Shown one piece after another: positions 1-6,214 of a stretch of DNA of 9,532 nucleotides. Position 1 is the first letter of the stretch; each line of letters starts with the position of its first letter. The notes below the pieces were generated by a model. The model searched no databases, was not told the origin of the DNA, and saw only the letters and a program-made list of their open reading frames with translations. Made by a program: the position numbers and the translations under genes. The stretch covers positions 1 through 9,532 of the forward strand of contig USFW01000042.1 of the NCBI GenBank assembly GCA_900553985.1. The letters are read 5' to 3'. Origin of the DNA: an uncultured Clostridium sp. Its GTDB lineage: Bacteria; Bacillota; Clostridia; TANB77; CAG-508.

Positions 1-55
1 TCACTCAGACCCCTTCATACTTCAGGTACCGTGAGCATTCCTCATTCGAAAGCCT
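1..55. repeat. Terminal direct repeat, left copy (55 bp)
   Basis: These 55 bases are identical to 9478-9532 and in the same orientation. About half the bases are G or C, well above the rest of the window. An exact overlap of 55 matches a common assembler k-mer length, so the two ends probably represent one shared graph node. That means either a repeat present on both sides of the segment or a closed circle. The sequence forms the central part of the palindromic element described separately. Confidence 0.95.
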
Positions 56-127
56 AACCAATTCTAATCTTCATTTTAATCGAACGTTCAAAATCAAAAA
101 AAGTCATGATTATCACCCATTTCCAGC
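1..127. repeat. Right half of a palindromic MITE-like element
   Basis: Bases 41-63 and 86-127 are reverse complements of 9449-9471 (20 of 23 positions) and 9387-9428 (37 of 42 positions). Bases 31-35 (GTGAG) also pair symmetrically with CTCAC, whose copies are at 9477-9481 and, across the join, 9477 plus 1-4. The half ends in TTCCAGC at 121-127, about 48 bp before fabI. A complete copy would be about 218 bp with the shared 55-mer at its middle. No coding capacity is evident. I infer a short non-autonomous mobile or repetitive hairpin element. No family could be assigned, and no target-site duplication can be judged because each end shows only half a copy. Confidence 0.65.
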
Positions 128-138
128 TTCTCTACAAT
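110..138 (+). promoter_or_regulatory. Possible fabI promoter
   Basis: TTATCA (110-115) and TACAAT (133-138) are separated by 17 bp, giving 4/6 and 5/6 matches to sigma-A-type hexamers. The -35 part lies inside the arm of the palindromic repeat, so the element may supply part of the promoter. In such AT-rich DNA weak matches arise by chance; another weak pair with TATTAT at 154-159 also exists. No FapR or FabT operator was recognised. Confidence 0.3.
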
Positions 139-175
139 ATTTTGAGAGAAAATTATTATACAAGGAGGAATTTAT

Positions 176-946
176 ATGTTATTGAAAGATAAGAAAGTAG
201 TTATAATGGGAGTTAGAAATAAATGGAGTATAGCTTGGGGAGCAGCGAAATCTGCTTATGAGCAAGGAGCTAAAGTCATTTGTACTTGTTCTGAAGGAAG
301 TTTGGAAAAAGTAAAAGAATTAGTAAAAGAATTACCAGGAACAAGTGTATATGTTTGTGACAATGTAAGTAAAGATAGTGATATAGATAAATGTCTAGAA
401 GAAATAAAAAAAGATTATAATAAAGTAGATGGTATCCTGCATGCAATAGCACATGCAAATACAGAAGATTTAAGAAATGATTTTATAAATACTTCAAGAG
501 ATGGATATGCTCATGCACAAGATGTTAGTGCATATTCTTTAATTGCTATTGTAAGAATGGCTAGAGAAAAAGAAATGTTAAACGAAGGAGCTAGTATTGT
601 TGCATATACTTATTATGGGGCAGAAAAAGTTGTAGAGGGATATAATCTTATGGGGATTGCAAAAGCCTCTTTAGAAGCTAGTATAAAATATTTAGCAAAA
701 GATTTGGGAAAAGATGGATATAGAATAAATGGAATTTCAGCAGGACCAATAAAAACTTTATCAGCAAAAGGAATTAAAGATTTCGGAACAATTTTAAACA
801 TAGTAGAAGAAAGAGCACCATTACATAAAAATGTTACAATAGAACAAGTTGGAGATAGCACAACATTTTTATTTAGTAAATTATCTAGTGGTATTACTGG
901 AGAGATTATTCATGTAGATAATGGATTTTCAATTGTGGGAGTTTAA
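176..946 (+). CDS. fabI: Enoyl-[acyl-carrier-protein] reductase [NADH/NADPH] FabI
   Basis: FabI catalyses the last step of each type II fatty-acid elongation cycle, reducing trans-2-enoyl-ACP to acyl-ACP in the cytoplasm. The 256-residue product has the usual family length and an SDR Rossmann fold. The N-terminal nucleotide loop is GVRNKWSIAWG (12-22). The catalytic Tyr-x6-Lys is Y156 to K163 within YNLMGIAK, with the second conserved tyrosine Y146, the same numbering as in E. coli FabI. The stretch ISAGPIKTLSAKGI (187-200) and the C-terminal TGEIIHVDNGF (241-251) are family signatures. The position matching E. coli Gly93 (a triclosan contact) is Ala92, as is normal in staphylococcal-type FabI. 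The ATG at 176 follows AAGGAGG (162-168) with 7-bp spacing. The gene stands alone, not in a fab cluster, and a hairpin with T-run follows. Cofactor preference cannot be read with certainty. Confidence 0.96.
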   Translation: MLLKDKKVVIMGVRNKWSIAWGAAKSAYEQGAKVICTCSEGSLEKVKELVKELPGTSVYVCDNVSKDSDIDKCLEEIKKDYNKVDGILHAIAHANTEDLRNDFINTSRDGYAHAQDVSAYSLIAIVRMAREKEMLNEGASIVAYTYYGAEKVVEGYNLMGIAKASLEASIKYLAKDLGKDGYRINGISAGPIKTLSAKGIKDFGTILNIVEERAPLHKNVTIEQVGDSTTFLFSKLSSGITGEIIHVDNGFSIVGV

Positions 947-1025
947 TTTATTATTCAAACTGTGAATTGTAAGAAAGTGTCGAAATATGCGATGAAAAAT
1001 AAATAAAAAATATTGAAAGCAATGT

Positions 1026-1081
1026 AGAAATAGTATATTATATAGATAGTTTTTATCTTAAATATATTATTTCTATTTTTT
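1026..1081 (+). terminator. Probable rho-independent terminator of fabI
   Basis: Bases 1026-1039 pair with 1061-1074 over 14 bp with one G-T wobble. The helix continues imperfectly (1042-1048 with 1054-1059) to a small loop, and a T-run follows at 1076-1081. The stem is AT-rich and so weaker than a classical terminator. Its length, the T-run and its place between fabI and the next promoter support the call. Confidence 0.55.
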
Positions 1082-1117
1082 ATTAAATACTTTTATGGTT
1101 AAATCTTTATAAATTCC

Positions 1118-1146
1118 TTGAAAAAATAAACAATATAATGTATATT
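1118..1146 (+). promoter_or_regulatory. Probable promoter of the solute-binding protein gene
   Basis: TTGAAA (1118-1123) and TATATT (1141-1146) are 17 bp apart, each with 5/6 matches to the sigma-A-type consensus. A perfect TATAAT at 1134-1139 is also present but lies only 10 bp from that -35 hexamer. The start codon is about 25 bp further on, after GAGGTGA (1161-1167). Confidence 0.5.
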
Positions 1147-1170
1147 TATAGCAGAAGATAGAGGTGAATT

Positions 1171-2751
1171 ATGAAATCAAATTTTTTCAAATATATATTT
1201 ATAATTTTTGTAATATTAATTGTAGTGATTGCATTTTTTATAATAAATAGACAAGACAAAGAAATAGAACAAAATACAGTAAATAGTGAAAGTACAGAAC
1301 AAAAACAAATAAAAGATATTAGACTTGGAGTAGCTCAATTTGATACAATAAATCCATTACTTACAAAAAATAAAAATTTACAAGATATCACTAAATTAAT
1401 TTTTGAGCCATTAGTAGATTTATCACAAGATTATAAAGCTATACCAGCTTTAGCTACTGAATGGGCAAAGCAAGATGCGACAACTTACATTATAAAACTT
1501 AGAGAAAATGTAAAATGGTCTAATGGAGAGAGATTTACTTCTGCTGATGTTCAATTTACTTTTGACAAGCTAAAAGAGAACACATCAATTTACTCTAAAA
1601 ATGTACAAGATGTTACAGCTTTAGAAATTGTAGATGATTATACAGTAAAAATATATTTAGATAAAGAAATACTATTTTTTGAATATAACTTAACTTTTCC
1701 AATTTTATCAAAGACATTCTATGATTCTCAAGATTATAATAATACTACTATTGTGCCAGTTGGAACGGGAATGTATAAAGTTAGTGATGTTCAAGGAACT
1801 TATATAACTTTGAACAAAAATGCAAATTGGTGGAATAGGGAAAAAGAACTGTCTTTAGAAAAAATAATTGTTAATATATATGAGACTGTTGGAGAGTTAT
1901 ATAATAGCTTTAAAATAGGAAATGTCGATGTTATAAGCACAACAAATACTAATATTCAAGAATATATAGGAACTATTGGATATGTACCAAAAGAAGTTAA
2001 AGGAAGAGAACATGATTTTATTGCATTTAATATGCAAAACTATTTTTTAGCCAAACCAGAAGTTAGAAAAGCTATATCATATTCAATTGATAAAAACAAT
2101 ATAGTTTCAAGTGTTTATGGAAATAAATATTATACATCGAGTTTTCCATTAGATTATGGTAGTTGGGTGTATCAAGAGCAAGAAGTAAGTTCCGGTTATA
2201 ATTTAGAACAAGCAAAACAAATTTTAGTTGATAATGGCTGGATTTTTAGAAATAAAACTTGGCAAAAAACAGAAAATTATAAAACACAAAGTATAGCATT
2301 AAACTTGATAATAAAGGCATCTAATGCTAACCATAAAGCTGTTGCGCAAAATATAAAAACACAACTTGAAAATCAAGGAATAATCATAAATATTCAAGAA
2401 TACTCAGATGATCAATATTATAATGCTATAAATAATAAAGCTTATGACATGATATTATGTAGTGTTAATTTATCTCCAAACCCAGACATGACAATGTTTT
2501 TTGGAGATAACAATTTGGCAAATTATTACAGTGATGAAATATCTAAAATTATGGATGAAGTGAAAAATACAACAGATGAAGAGATTATAAAAAATGATTA
2601 TAAAAGATTAGCTGAAATTTATAAAACAGAAGTACCATATATAAGTTTATATAATAATAAATATATAACAGCTTTTTCAAATCAATTAGCAGGAACAATG
2701 AATTCAAATTGGTTTAATCCATTTAATGGAATAGAAACATGGTACCGATAG
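1171..2751 (+). CDS. ABC-type peptide-like solute-binding protein (SBP_bac_5 / OppA-DppA family)
   Basis: This 526-residue protein belongs to the cluster C binding proteins that capture oligopeptides, or sometimes nickel or sugars, outside the membrane and deliver them to an ABC permease. An N-terminal hydrophobic segment (about 7-25), followed by NRQDKE, acts as a signal peptide or membrane anchor. The family domain spans about 50-450, with early INPLLT, the stretch VKWSNGERFTSADVQFTFD (about 105-123), GTGMYK (198-203), a VRKAISYSIDKNNIV-like segment near 300, and a typical C-terminal NPFNGIETWY. Length is normal for the family. Unusually, there is no lipobox cysteine near the N-terminus, although Gram-positive members are generally lipoproteins, so it may stay anchored by the helix. 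No permease or ATPase genes lie nearby, so the ligand cannot be inferred. The ATG follows GAGGTGA by 3 bp. A promoter precedes it and no clear terminator follows. Confidence 0.88.
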   Translation: MKSNFFKYIFIIFVILIVVIAFFIINRQDKEIEQNTVNSESTEQKQIKDIRLGVAQFDTINPLLTKNKNLQDITKLIFEPLVDLSQDYKAIPALATEWAKQDATTYIIKLRENVKWSNGERFTSADVQFTFDKLKENTSIYSKNVQDVTALEIVDDYTVKIYLDKEILFFEYNLTFPILSKTFYDSQDYNNTTIVPVGTGMYKVSDVQGTYITLNKNANWWNREKELSLEKIIVNIYETVGELYNSFKIGNVDVISTTNTNIQEYIGTIGYVPKEVKGREHDFIAFNMQNYFLAKPEVRKAISYSIDKNNIVSSVYGNKYYTSSFPLDYGSWVYQEQEVSSGYNLEQAKQILVDNGWIFRNKTWQKTENYKTQSIALNLIIKASNANHKAVAQNIKTQLENQGIIINIQEYSDDQYYNAINNKAYDMILCSVNLSPNPDMTMFFGDNNLANYYSDEISKIMDEVKNTTDEEIIKNDYKRLAEIYKTEVPYISLYNNKYITAFSNQLAGTMNSNWFNPFNGIETWYR

Positions 2752-2769
2752 AAAAAAATAAAAAAAGTA

Positions 2770-2797
2770 TTGACAAAACAAATATTTGATATATAAT
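2770..2797 (+). promoter_or_regulatory. recA promoter
   Basis: A perfect TTGACA (2770-2775) and a perfect TATAAT (2792-2797) are separated by 16 bp. Transcription would start near 2804, about 35 bp before the recA ATG. This is the best sigma-A-type promoter in the window. It starts 19 bp after the stop codon of the upstream gene. Confidence 0.8.
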
Positions 2798-2809
2798 AAT
2801 GATATCAAA
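2785..2809. promoter_or_regulatory. Perfect 8-bp dyad around the recA -10 box
   Basis: TTTGATAT (2785-2792) and ATATCAAA (2802-2809) form a perfect inverted repeat with a 9-bp spacer that contains nearly all of the -10 hexamer. Its position suits a repressor site, but the AT-rich context makes chance occurrence possible. No regulator is proposed. Confidence 0.35.
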
Positions 2810-2818
2810 CAAAAGTTC
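2807..2818. promoter_or_regulatory. Candidate LexA (SOS) box for recA
   Basis: AAACAAAAGTTC matches the Gram-positive SOS core GAAC-N4-GTTC at seven of eight fixed positions. It sits just downstream of the -10 box at the likely transcription start, where LexA would block initiation. recA is a standard LexA target in Bacillota. The site is imperfect and no lexA gene lies in the window, so this is an inference from motif and context. Confidence 0.45.
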
Positions 2819-2839
2819 AAAAAACAAGGAGGAAGAAAA

Positions 2840-3889
2840 ATGAGTGAAAATGCAGAAAAGAAAAAAGCCTTAGAAGTAGCTATGAGTCAAATAGAAAAAC
2901 AATTTGGAAAAGGTTCAGTAATGAAACTTGGAGAATTTAAAGCAATGGAAATAGAAGCAATTCCGACAGGAGCATTAAGCTTAGATATAGCATTAGGAAT
3001 AGGTGGAGTTCCTAGAGGAAGAATTATAGAAGTGTTTGGACCTGAATCATCAGGAAAAACAACATTAGCATTACATATTGTAGCAGAAGCACAAAAAATG
3101 GGAGGAGAAGCAGCATTTATAGATGCAGAACATGCCTTAGACCCTGTATATGCTAAAAAACTAGGAGTAGATATTGATAACTTAATAGTATCACAACCAG
3201 ATACAGGTGAACAAGCACTAGAAATTACAGAAAGTTTAGTAAGAAGTGGAGCATTAGATGTAATAGTTGTAGACTCAGTTGCAGCATTAGTTCCAAAAGC
3301 TGAAATAGATGGAGATATGGGAGATTCTCATATGGGATTACAAGCAAGATTAATGTCACAAGCATTAAGAAAACTTGCAGGAGCAATAAATAAATCTAAA
3401 ACAGTTTTAATATTTATCAACCAACTAAGAGAAAAAATTGGTGTAATGTTTGGTAATCCAGAAACAACAACAGGAGGTAGAGCATTAAAATTCTATGCAT
3501 CTGTTAGAATGGATATAAGAAAAATAGAAAATATAAAACAAGATGGAGAAGTAAAAGGAAATAGGGTAAGGGTAAAAGTTATAAAAAATAAAGTAGCACC
3601 ACCTTTTAGAGAAGCTGAATTTGATGTTGTATATGGACAAGGTATTTCAAAAGAAGGAAATATACTAGATATGGCTGTAAACTTAGATATAGTGGAAAAA
3701 GCAGGTTCATGGTTTAGCTATGATGGAAATAGAATTGGTCAAGGTAGAGAAAATGTTAAAAAATATTTAAGAGAAAATCCAAAAATGCTAGAAGAAATAG
3801 AAGCAAAAGTAAGAGAAGATTTTGAAAAAGTATTTGAAGAAAGTTTAGGAGAAGAACTTCCTGAAATAGAGGATGATGAAGAAGAGTAA
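2840..3889 (+). CDS. recA: Recombinase RecA
   Basis: RecA forms an ATP-dependent filament on single-stranded DNA, drives homologous pairing and strand exchange, and triggers LexA self-cleavage. The 349-residue product has normal length. It shows Walker A GPESSGKT (67-74), the catalytic glutamate in FIDAEHALDP (E97), Walker B VIVVDS (141-146, D145), and the MGDSHMGLQARLMSQ segment (160-174). The L2 region lies at about 194-223, starting with NQLREKIG and including FGNPETTTGG. The C-terminus is acidic (EDDEEE), as is typical. The ATG at 2840 is chosen because AAGGAGG (2826-2832) lies 7 bp upstream. An in-frame TTG at 2786 would place the start inside the promoter. The gene directly precedes the rimP operon, but a separate promoter lies between them. 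Regulation by LexA is plausible from the candidate SOS box. Confidence 0.98.
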   Translation: MSENAEKKKALEVAMSQIEKQFGKGSVMKLGEFKAMEIEAIPTGALSLDIALGIGGVPRGRIIEVFGPESSGKTTLALHIVAEAQKMGGEAAFIDAEHALDPVYAKKLGVDIDNLIVSQPDTGEQALEITESLVRSGALDVIVVDSVAALVPKAEIDGDMGDSHMGLQARLMSQALRKLAGAINKSKTVLIFINQLREKIGVMFGNPETTTGGRALKFYASVRMDIRKIENIKQDGEVKGNRVRVKVIKNKVAPPFREAEFDVVYGQGISKEGNILDMAVNLDIVEKAGSWFSYDGNRIGQGRENVKKYLRENPKMLEEIEAKVREDFEKVFEESLGEELPEIEDDEEE

Positions 3890-3894
3890 GAATA

Positions 3895-3933
3895 TTTACT
3901 AAAAATCACCAAAACCCTTGCATTTTTAGTAAA
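3895..3933. promoter_or_regulatory. Perfect 12-bp inverted repeat between recA and rimP
   Basis: TTTACTAAAAAT (3895-3906) is the exact reverse complement of 3922-3933, with a 15-bp spacer. It starts 6 bp after the recA stop codon and overlaps the rimP promoter -35 hexamer. No T-run follows the second arm, so it is a poor intrinsic terminator. It may be an operator for the downstream operon or a 3' stabilising hairpin on the recA transcript. Confidence 0.5.
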
Positions 3934-3946
3934 AAATGGGTATAAT
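3918..3946 (+). promoter_or_regulatory. Promoter of the rimP-nusA-ylxR-ylxQ-infB operon
   Basis: TTGCAT (3918-3923) and a perfect TATAAT (3941-3946) are exactly 17 bp apart. The expected transcription start is near 3953, leaving a leader of about 68 nt before rimP. No other comparable promoter was seen further down the operon. Confidence 0.75.
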
Positions 3947-3970
3947 ATATAAAGAATACAAGATGAGCAA

Positions 3971-4004
3971 GAGAGTGGGAACAAATCCCACTCTTAAATT
4001 TTGA
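3971..4004 (+). terminator. Leader hairpin before rimP, possible attenuator
   Basis: Bases 3972-3980 and 3986-3994 form a perfect 9-bp GC-rich stem around AGTGGGA/TCCCACT with a 5-nt ACAAA loop, extendable by one G-T pair. The sequence after it is T-rich but interrupted (CTTAAATTTTG). The hairpin lies in the untranslated leader between the promoter and the rimP ribosome binding site. It resembles an intrinsic terminator with a weak T-tract, the type expected to depend on NusA. Since nusA is the second gene of the operon, feedback attenuation by NusA is a reasonable inference, not something the sequence proves. Confidence 0.55.
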
Positions 4005-4020
4005 AAAAGGAGGAAGTTTT

Positions 4021-4470
4021 TTGGCAAGTATTGAAGAAAAGGTAGAAAACTTACTAAAAGATAAAATAGAAAAAGCAGGATATGATTTATATGATGTAGA
4101 ATATGCAAAAGAAGGAAAAAACTATTTTTTAAGAATATTTATTGATAAACCAGAAGGAATAGACTTATCAGATTGTGAGAAAGTAAATGACGAAATAAAT
4201 GATTTGTTAGACGAAGCAAATTATATAAAAGACCAATATTTCTTAGAAGTATCTTCACCAGGAATTGAAAGAATACTAAGAAAAGAAAAACACTTAGAAC
4301 AAAATAAAGGAAAAGAAATACATATAAAACTATTCAAAAAAGATAATAATGGAAATAAAGAATATCAAGGAATACTAAAAGATTTTGATGATGAAAATAT
4401 ATATTTAGACGAAGCAAAAATCGAAAGAAAAAATATCGCACAAATTAAAACAGTATATGATTGGAATTAA
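4021..4470 (+). CDS. rimP: Ribosome maturation factor RimP
   Basis: RimP binds the 30S subunit and is needed for its late assembly. The 149-residue product has normal family length. The N-terminal alpha/beta domain contains YDLYDVEYAKEGKNYFLRIF (21-40) followed by IDKPEGIDLSDCE (41-53). The hallmark segment LEVSSPGIERILR (75-87) corresponds to the usual LEVSSPG(L/I)xRPL. The C-terminal SH3-like domain covers about 90-149. The start codon is TTG at 4021, supported by AAGGAGG (4007-4013) 7 bp upstream and by agreement with family N-termini. It is the first gene of the operon and is followed 22 bp later by nusA. It was formerly called ylxS in Bacillus. Confidence 0.94.
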   Translation: MASIEEKVENLLKDKIEKAGYDLYDVEYAKEGKNYFLRIFIDKPEGIDLSDCEKVNDEINDLLDEANYIKDQYFLEVSSPGIERILRKEKHLEQNKGKEIHIKLFKKDNNGNKEYQGILKDFDDENIYLDEAKIERKNIAQIKTVYDWN

Positions 4471-4492
4471 AAAGTAAAGGGAGGAATATAAA

Positions 4493-5605
4493 ATGAAAAA
4501 TCAAGCAATAGACAATAAAGAATTGATATTGGCTTTGGAAGAACTAGAAAAAGAGAAAGGTATAAAAAAAGAATATTTATTAGAATCTATCGAAACAGCA
4601 TTACTTACAGCATATAAAAGAAACTTTGATGCATTAGATAATGTAAGAGTTGCAATGGATCCTCAAACTGGAGCAACACATGTTTTTTCAATAAAAGAAA
4701 TAATGGAAGATGCAAAAGATCCAGCTTTAGAAATTAGTCTAGAAGATGCTAGAAAAATAAACAAAGAAGCAAAATTAGGAGAAACGGTAGAAGTAGAAAT
4801 AGTACCTAGAGATTTTGGTAGAATAGCAGCACAAACAGCAAAACAAGTAATAATTCAAAAATTAAGAGAAGCAGAAAGAGAAATAATTTTCACAGAATTT
4901 AATGACAGAAAAGGAGAAATAGTTTCTGGAATCATACAAAAAGCTGATAAAAATATAGTTGTAATGGATTTAGGTAGACTAGAAGGAATAATGCCATCTA
5001 AAGAGCAAATACCAACAGAAAAGTATAGAGTAAATGATAAAATAAAAGGTTATGTAATGGATGTAGAAAAAGGTGCAAAAGGAGTACCACAAGTAATTGT
5101 ATCAAGAAGCCATCCAGACTTTGTAAGAAAATTATTAGAACTTGAAATACCAGAAATATATGAAGGTGTAATTGAAATAAAAAGTGTATCTAGAGATGCA
5201 GGATATAGAAGTAAAGTAGCAGTATATTCTCCAGACCCTAATATAGACCCTGTTGGTTCATGTGTAGGACAAAGAGGAGTAAGAATTCAAAATGTTATTA
5301 ATGAATTAAATGGAGAAAAGATTGATGTTATAGAATGGAATGAAGACCCATCAATATATATTTCTTCAGCATTATTACCAGCAAAAATTTTAGCAGTAGA
5401 TATAAAAGAAGAAGAAAAATTTGCACAAGTAATAGTTCCAGATGACCAATTATCTTTAGCAATTGGAAAATCAGGACAAAATGCAAGATTAGCAGCAAAA
5501 TTAACAAACTGGAAAATTGATATAAAATCTGAATCACAATTTAGAGAAATGTTAATGGCCTCTCAAGAAAATGAAGAAAGCGAAGAAAATGAAGTAGAAG
5601 AATAA
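4493..5605 (+). CDS. nusA: Transcription termination/antitermination factor NusA
   Basis: NusA binds RNA polymerase and nascent RNA and modulates pausing, intrinsic termination and antitermination. The 370-residue protein has the short Gram-positive architecture, without the C-terminal acidic repeats of enterobacterial NusA. The N-terminal polymerase-binding domain covers about 1-130. The S1 domain is at about 138-205 (RKGEIVSGII through VIVSRSHPDFV). KH1 has its GxxG loop as GQRG (259-262) followed by VRIQNVINELNGEKIDVIEW. KH2 has GKSG (325-328) in LAIGKSGQNARLAAKL. The tail from 355 is acidic and disordered. The ATG follows a GGGAGG ribosome binding site (4479-4484) by 8 bp. It lies 22 bp after rimP and 38 bp before ylxR, so co-transcription is expected. 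Confidence 0.98.
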   Translation: MKNQAIDNKELILALEELEKEKGIKKEYLLESIETALLTAYKRNFDALDNVRVAMDPQTGATHVFSIKEIMEDAKDPALEISLEDARKINKEAKLGETVEVEIVPRDFGRIAAQTAKQVIIQKLREAEREIIFTEFNDRKGEIVSGIIQKADKNIVVMDLGRLEGIMPSKEQIPTEKYRVNDKIKGYVMDVEKGAKGVPQVIVSRSHPDFVRKLLELEIPEIYEGVIEIKSVSRDAGYRSKVAVYSPDPNIDPVGSCVGQRGVRIQNVINELNGEKIDVIEWNEDPSIYISSALLPAKILAVDIKEEEKFAQVIVPDDQLSLAIGKSGQNARLAAKLTNWKIDIKSESQFREMLMASQENEESEENEVEE

Positions 5606-5643
5606 TAAAAAATTTAGGACATACAATAAAAGGGGGAAAATAT

Positions 5644-5904
5644 ATGAAAAATATACCACAAAGAACTTGTATGGGATGTAATGAAAAAAAAGAAAAAAAT
5701 GAGTTAATAAGAATTGTTAAAAATAAAGAAAATGAAATCAGCATAGATAAGCTTGGAAAAAAAGAAGGAAGAGGAGCATATATTTGCGATGACATCAAAT
5801 GCTTAGAAAAAGTTATAAAAACTAAGAGATTAGAAAGAATTTTTGATATGAAAATATCAGAAGAAATATATGAAAGTTTAAGAGGTGTAATTCTTGATAA
5901 ATAA
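5644..5904 (+). CDS. ylxR: YlxR/RnpM family RNA-binding protein (DUF448)
   Basis: This 86-residue protein has both signatures of the YlxR family: PQRTCMGC (5-12) near the N-terminus and GRGAYIC (42-48). It is rich in Lys and Arg, as expected of a small RNA-binding protein. The Bacillus homologue has been described as an RNase P modulator and renamed RnpM. That function is transferred here by family only. The cysteines C9, C12, C48 and C53 are visible, but I do not claim metal binding. The ATG follows a GGGGG-type ribosome binding site (5632-5636) by 7 bp. The final 11 bases overlap the ylxQ start, indicating translational coupling. Confidence 0.92.
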   Translation: MKNIPQRTCMGCNEKKEKNELIRIVKNKENEISIDKLGKKEGRGAYICDDIKCLEKVIKTKRLERIFDMKISEEIYESLRGVILDK

Positions 5905-6214
5905 AAAGATATTAGGATTGTTAGGATTAGCAGCAAGAGCAAGGAAAATTGCTTTTGGAGCAGACAGTGTTGAAAATGAATTAAAGGCAAGAAAAATAAA
6001 AGTAATCATAGTTGCAGAAGATTCATCTGAAAGGACTAAGGAAAAGTTTTCAAAATTAAGTGAAGAATATAATGTTCCAATAATAATAAAAGGAAATATT
6101 GATGAATTAAGTAAAACAATAGGAAAAAATAATAAAGCAATAATAGGAATAAAAGATATAAATCTATCTAATGAAATTATAAAAATTAATGATGGGGGTG
6201 ATGTTATTGGGTAA
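5894..6214 (+). CDS. ylxQ: L7Ae-family ribosomal-associated RNA-binding protein YlxQ
   Basis: The 106-residue product is an L7Ae/L30e-fold protein of the YlxQ type, a kink-turn RNA binder associated with ribosomes whose exact role is unsettled. Family features are LGLAARARKIAFGADSVE (10-27), then KVIIVAEDSSERTKEKF, and a YNVPIIIKGNIDELSKTIGK segment matching the usual YNVPV...LGxAIGK. The start is TTG at 5894, preceded by AGAGGTG (5881-5887) with 6-bp spacing. It overlaps the ylxR end by 11 bp, and its own end overlaps the infB start by 8 bp. That pattern argues for coupled translation of the three genes. The position between ylxR and infB is the conserved one in Bacillota. Confidence 0.9.
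   Translation: MINKKILGLLGLAARARKIAFGADSVENELKARKIKVIIVAEDSSERTKEKFSKLSEEYNVPIIIKGNIDELSKTIGKNNKAIIGIKDINLSNEIIKINDGGDVIG

Noticed and set aside
80..91. LexA-like site TCGAACGTTCAA near fabI
   Set aside because: The GAAC and GTTC half-sites abut with no 4-bp spacer, so it does not fit the SOS box, and it lies inside the palindromic repeat.
276..861. Minus-strand reading frames within fabI and other genes
   Set aside because: They are antisense shadows of strongly conserved + strand genes, with low-complexity hydrophobic or Ser/Phe-rich translations and no ribosome binding sites.
2786..2839. An 18-residue N-terminal extension of RecA from TTG at 2786
   Set aside because: The codon lies between the -35 and -10 boxes, has no ribosome binding site, and the added residues do not resemble RecA N-termini. 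ATG 2840 has an ideal AAGGAGG.
6189..6206. infB starting at ATG 6189, 6192 or 6201
   Set aside because: These codons lie in or in front of the GGGGGTGA ribosome binding site, and the added residues are not family-like. TTG 6207 fits the spacing and the IF2 N-terminus. The ATG at 6201 cannot be fully excluded.
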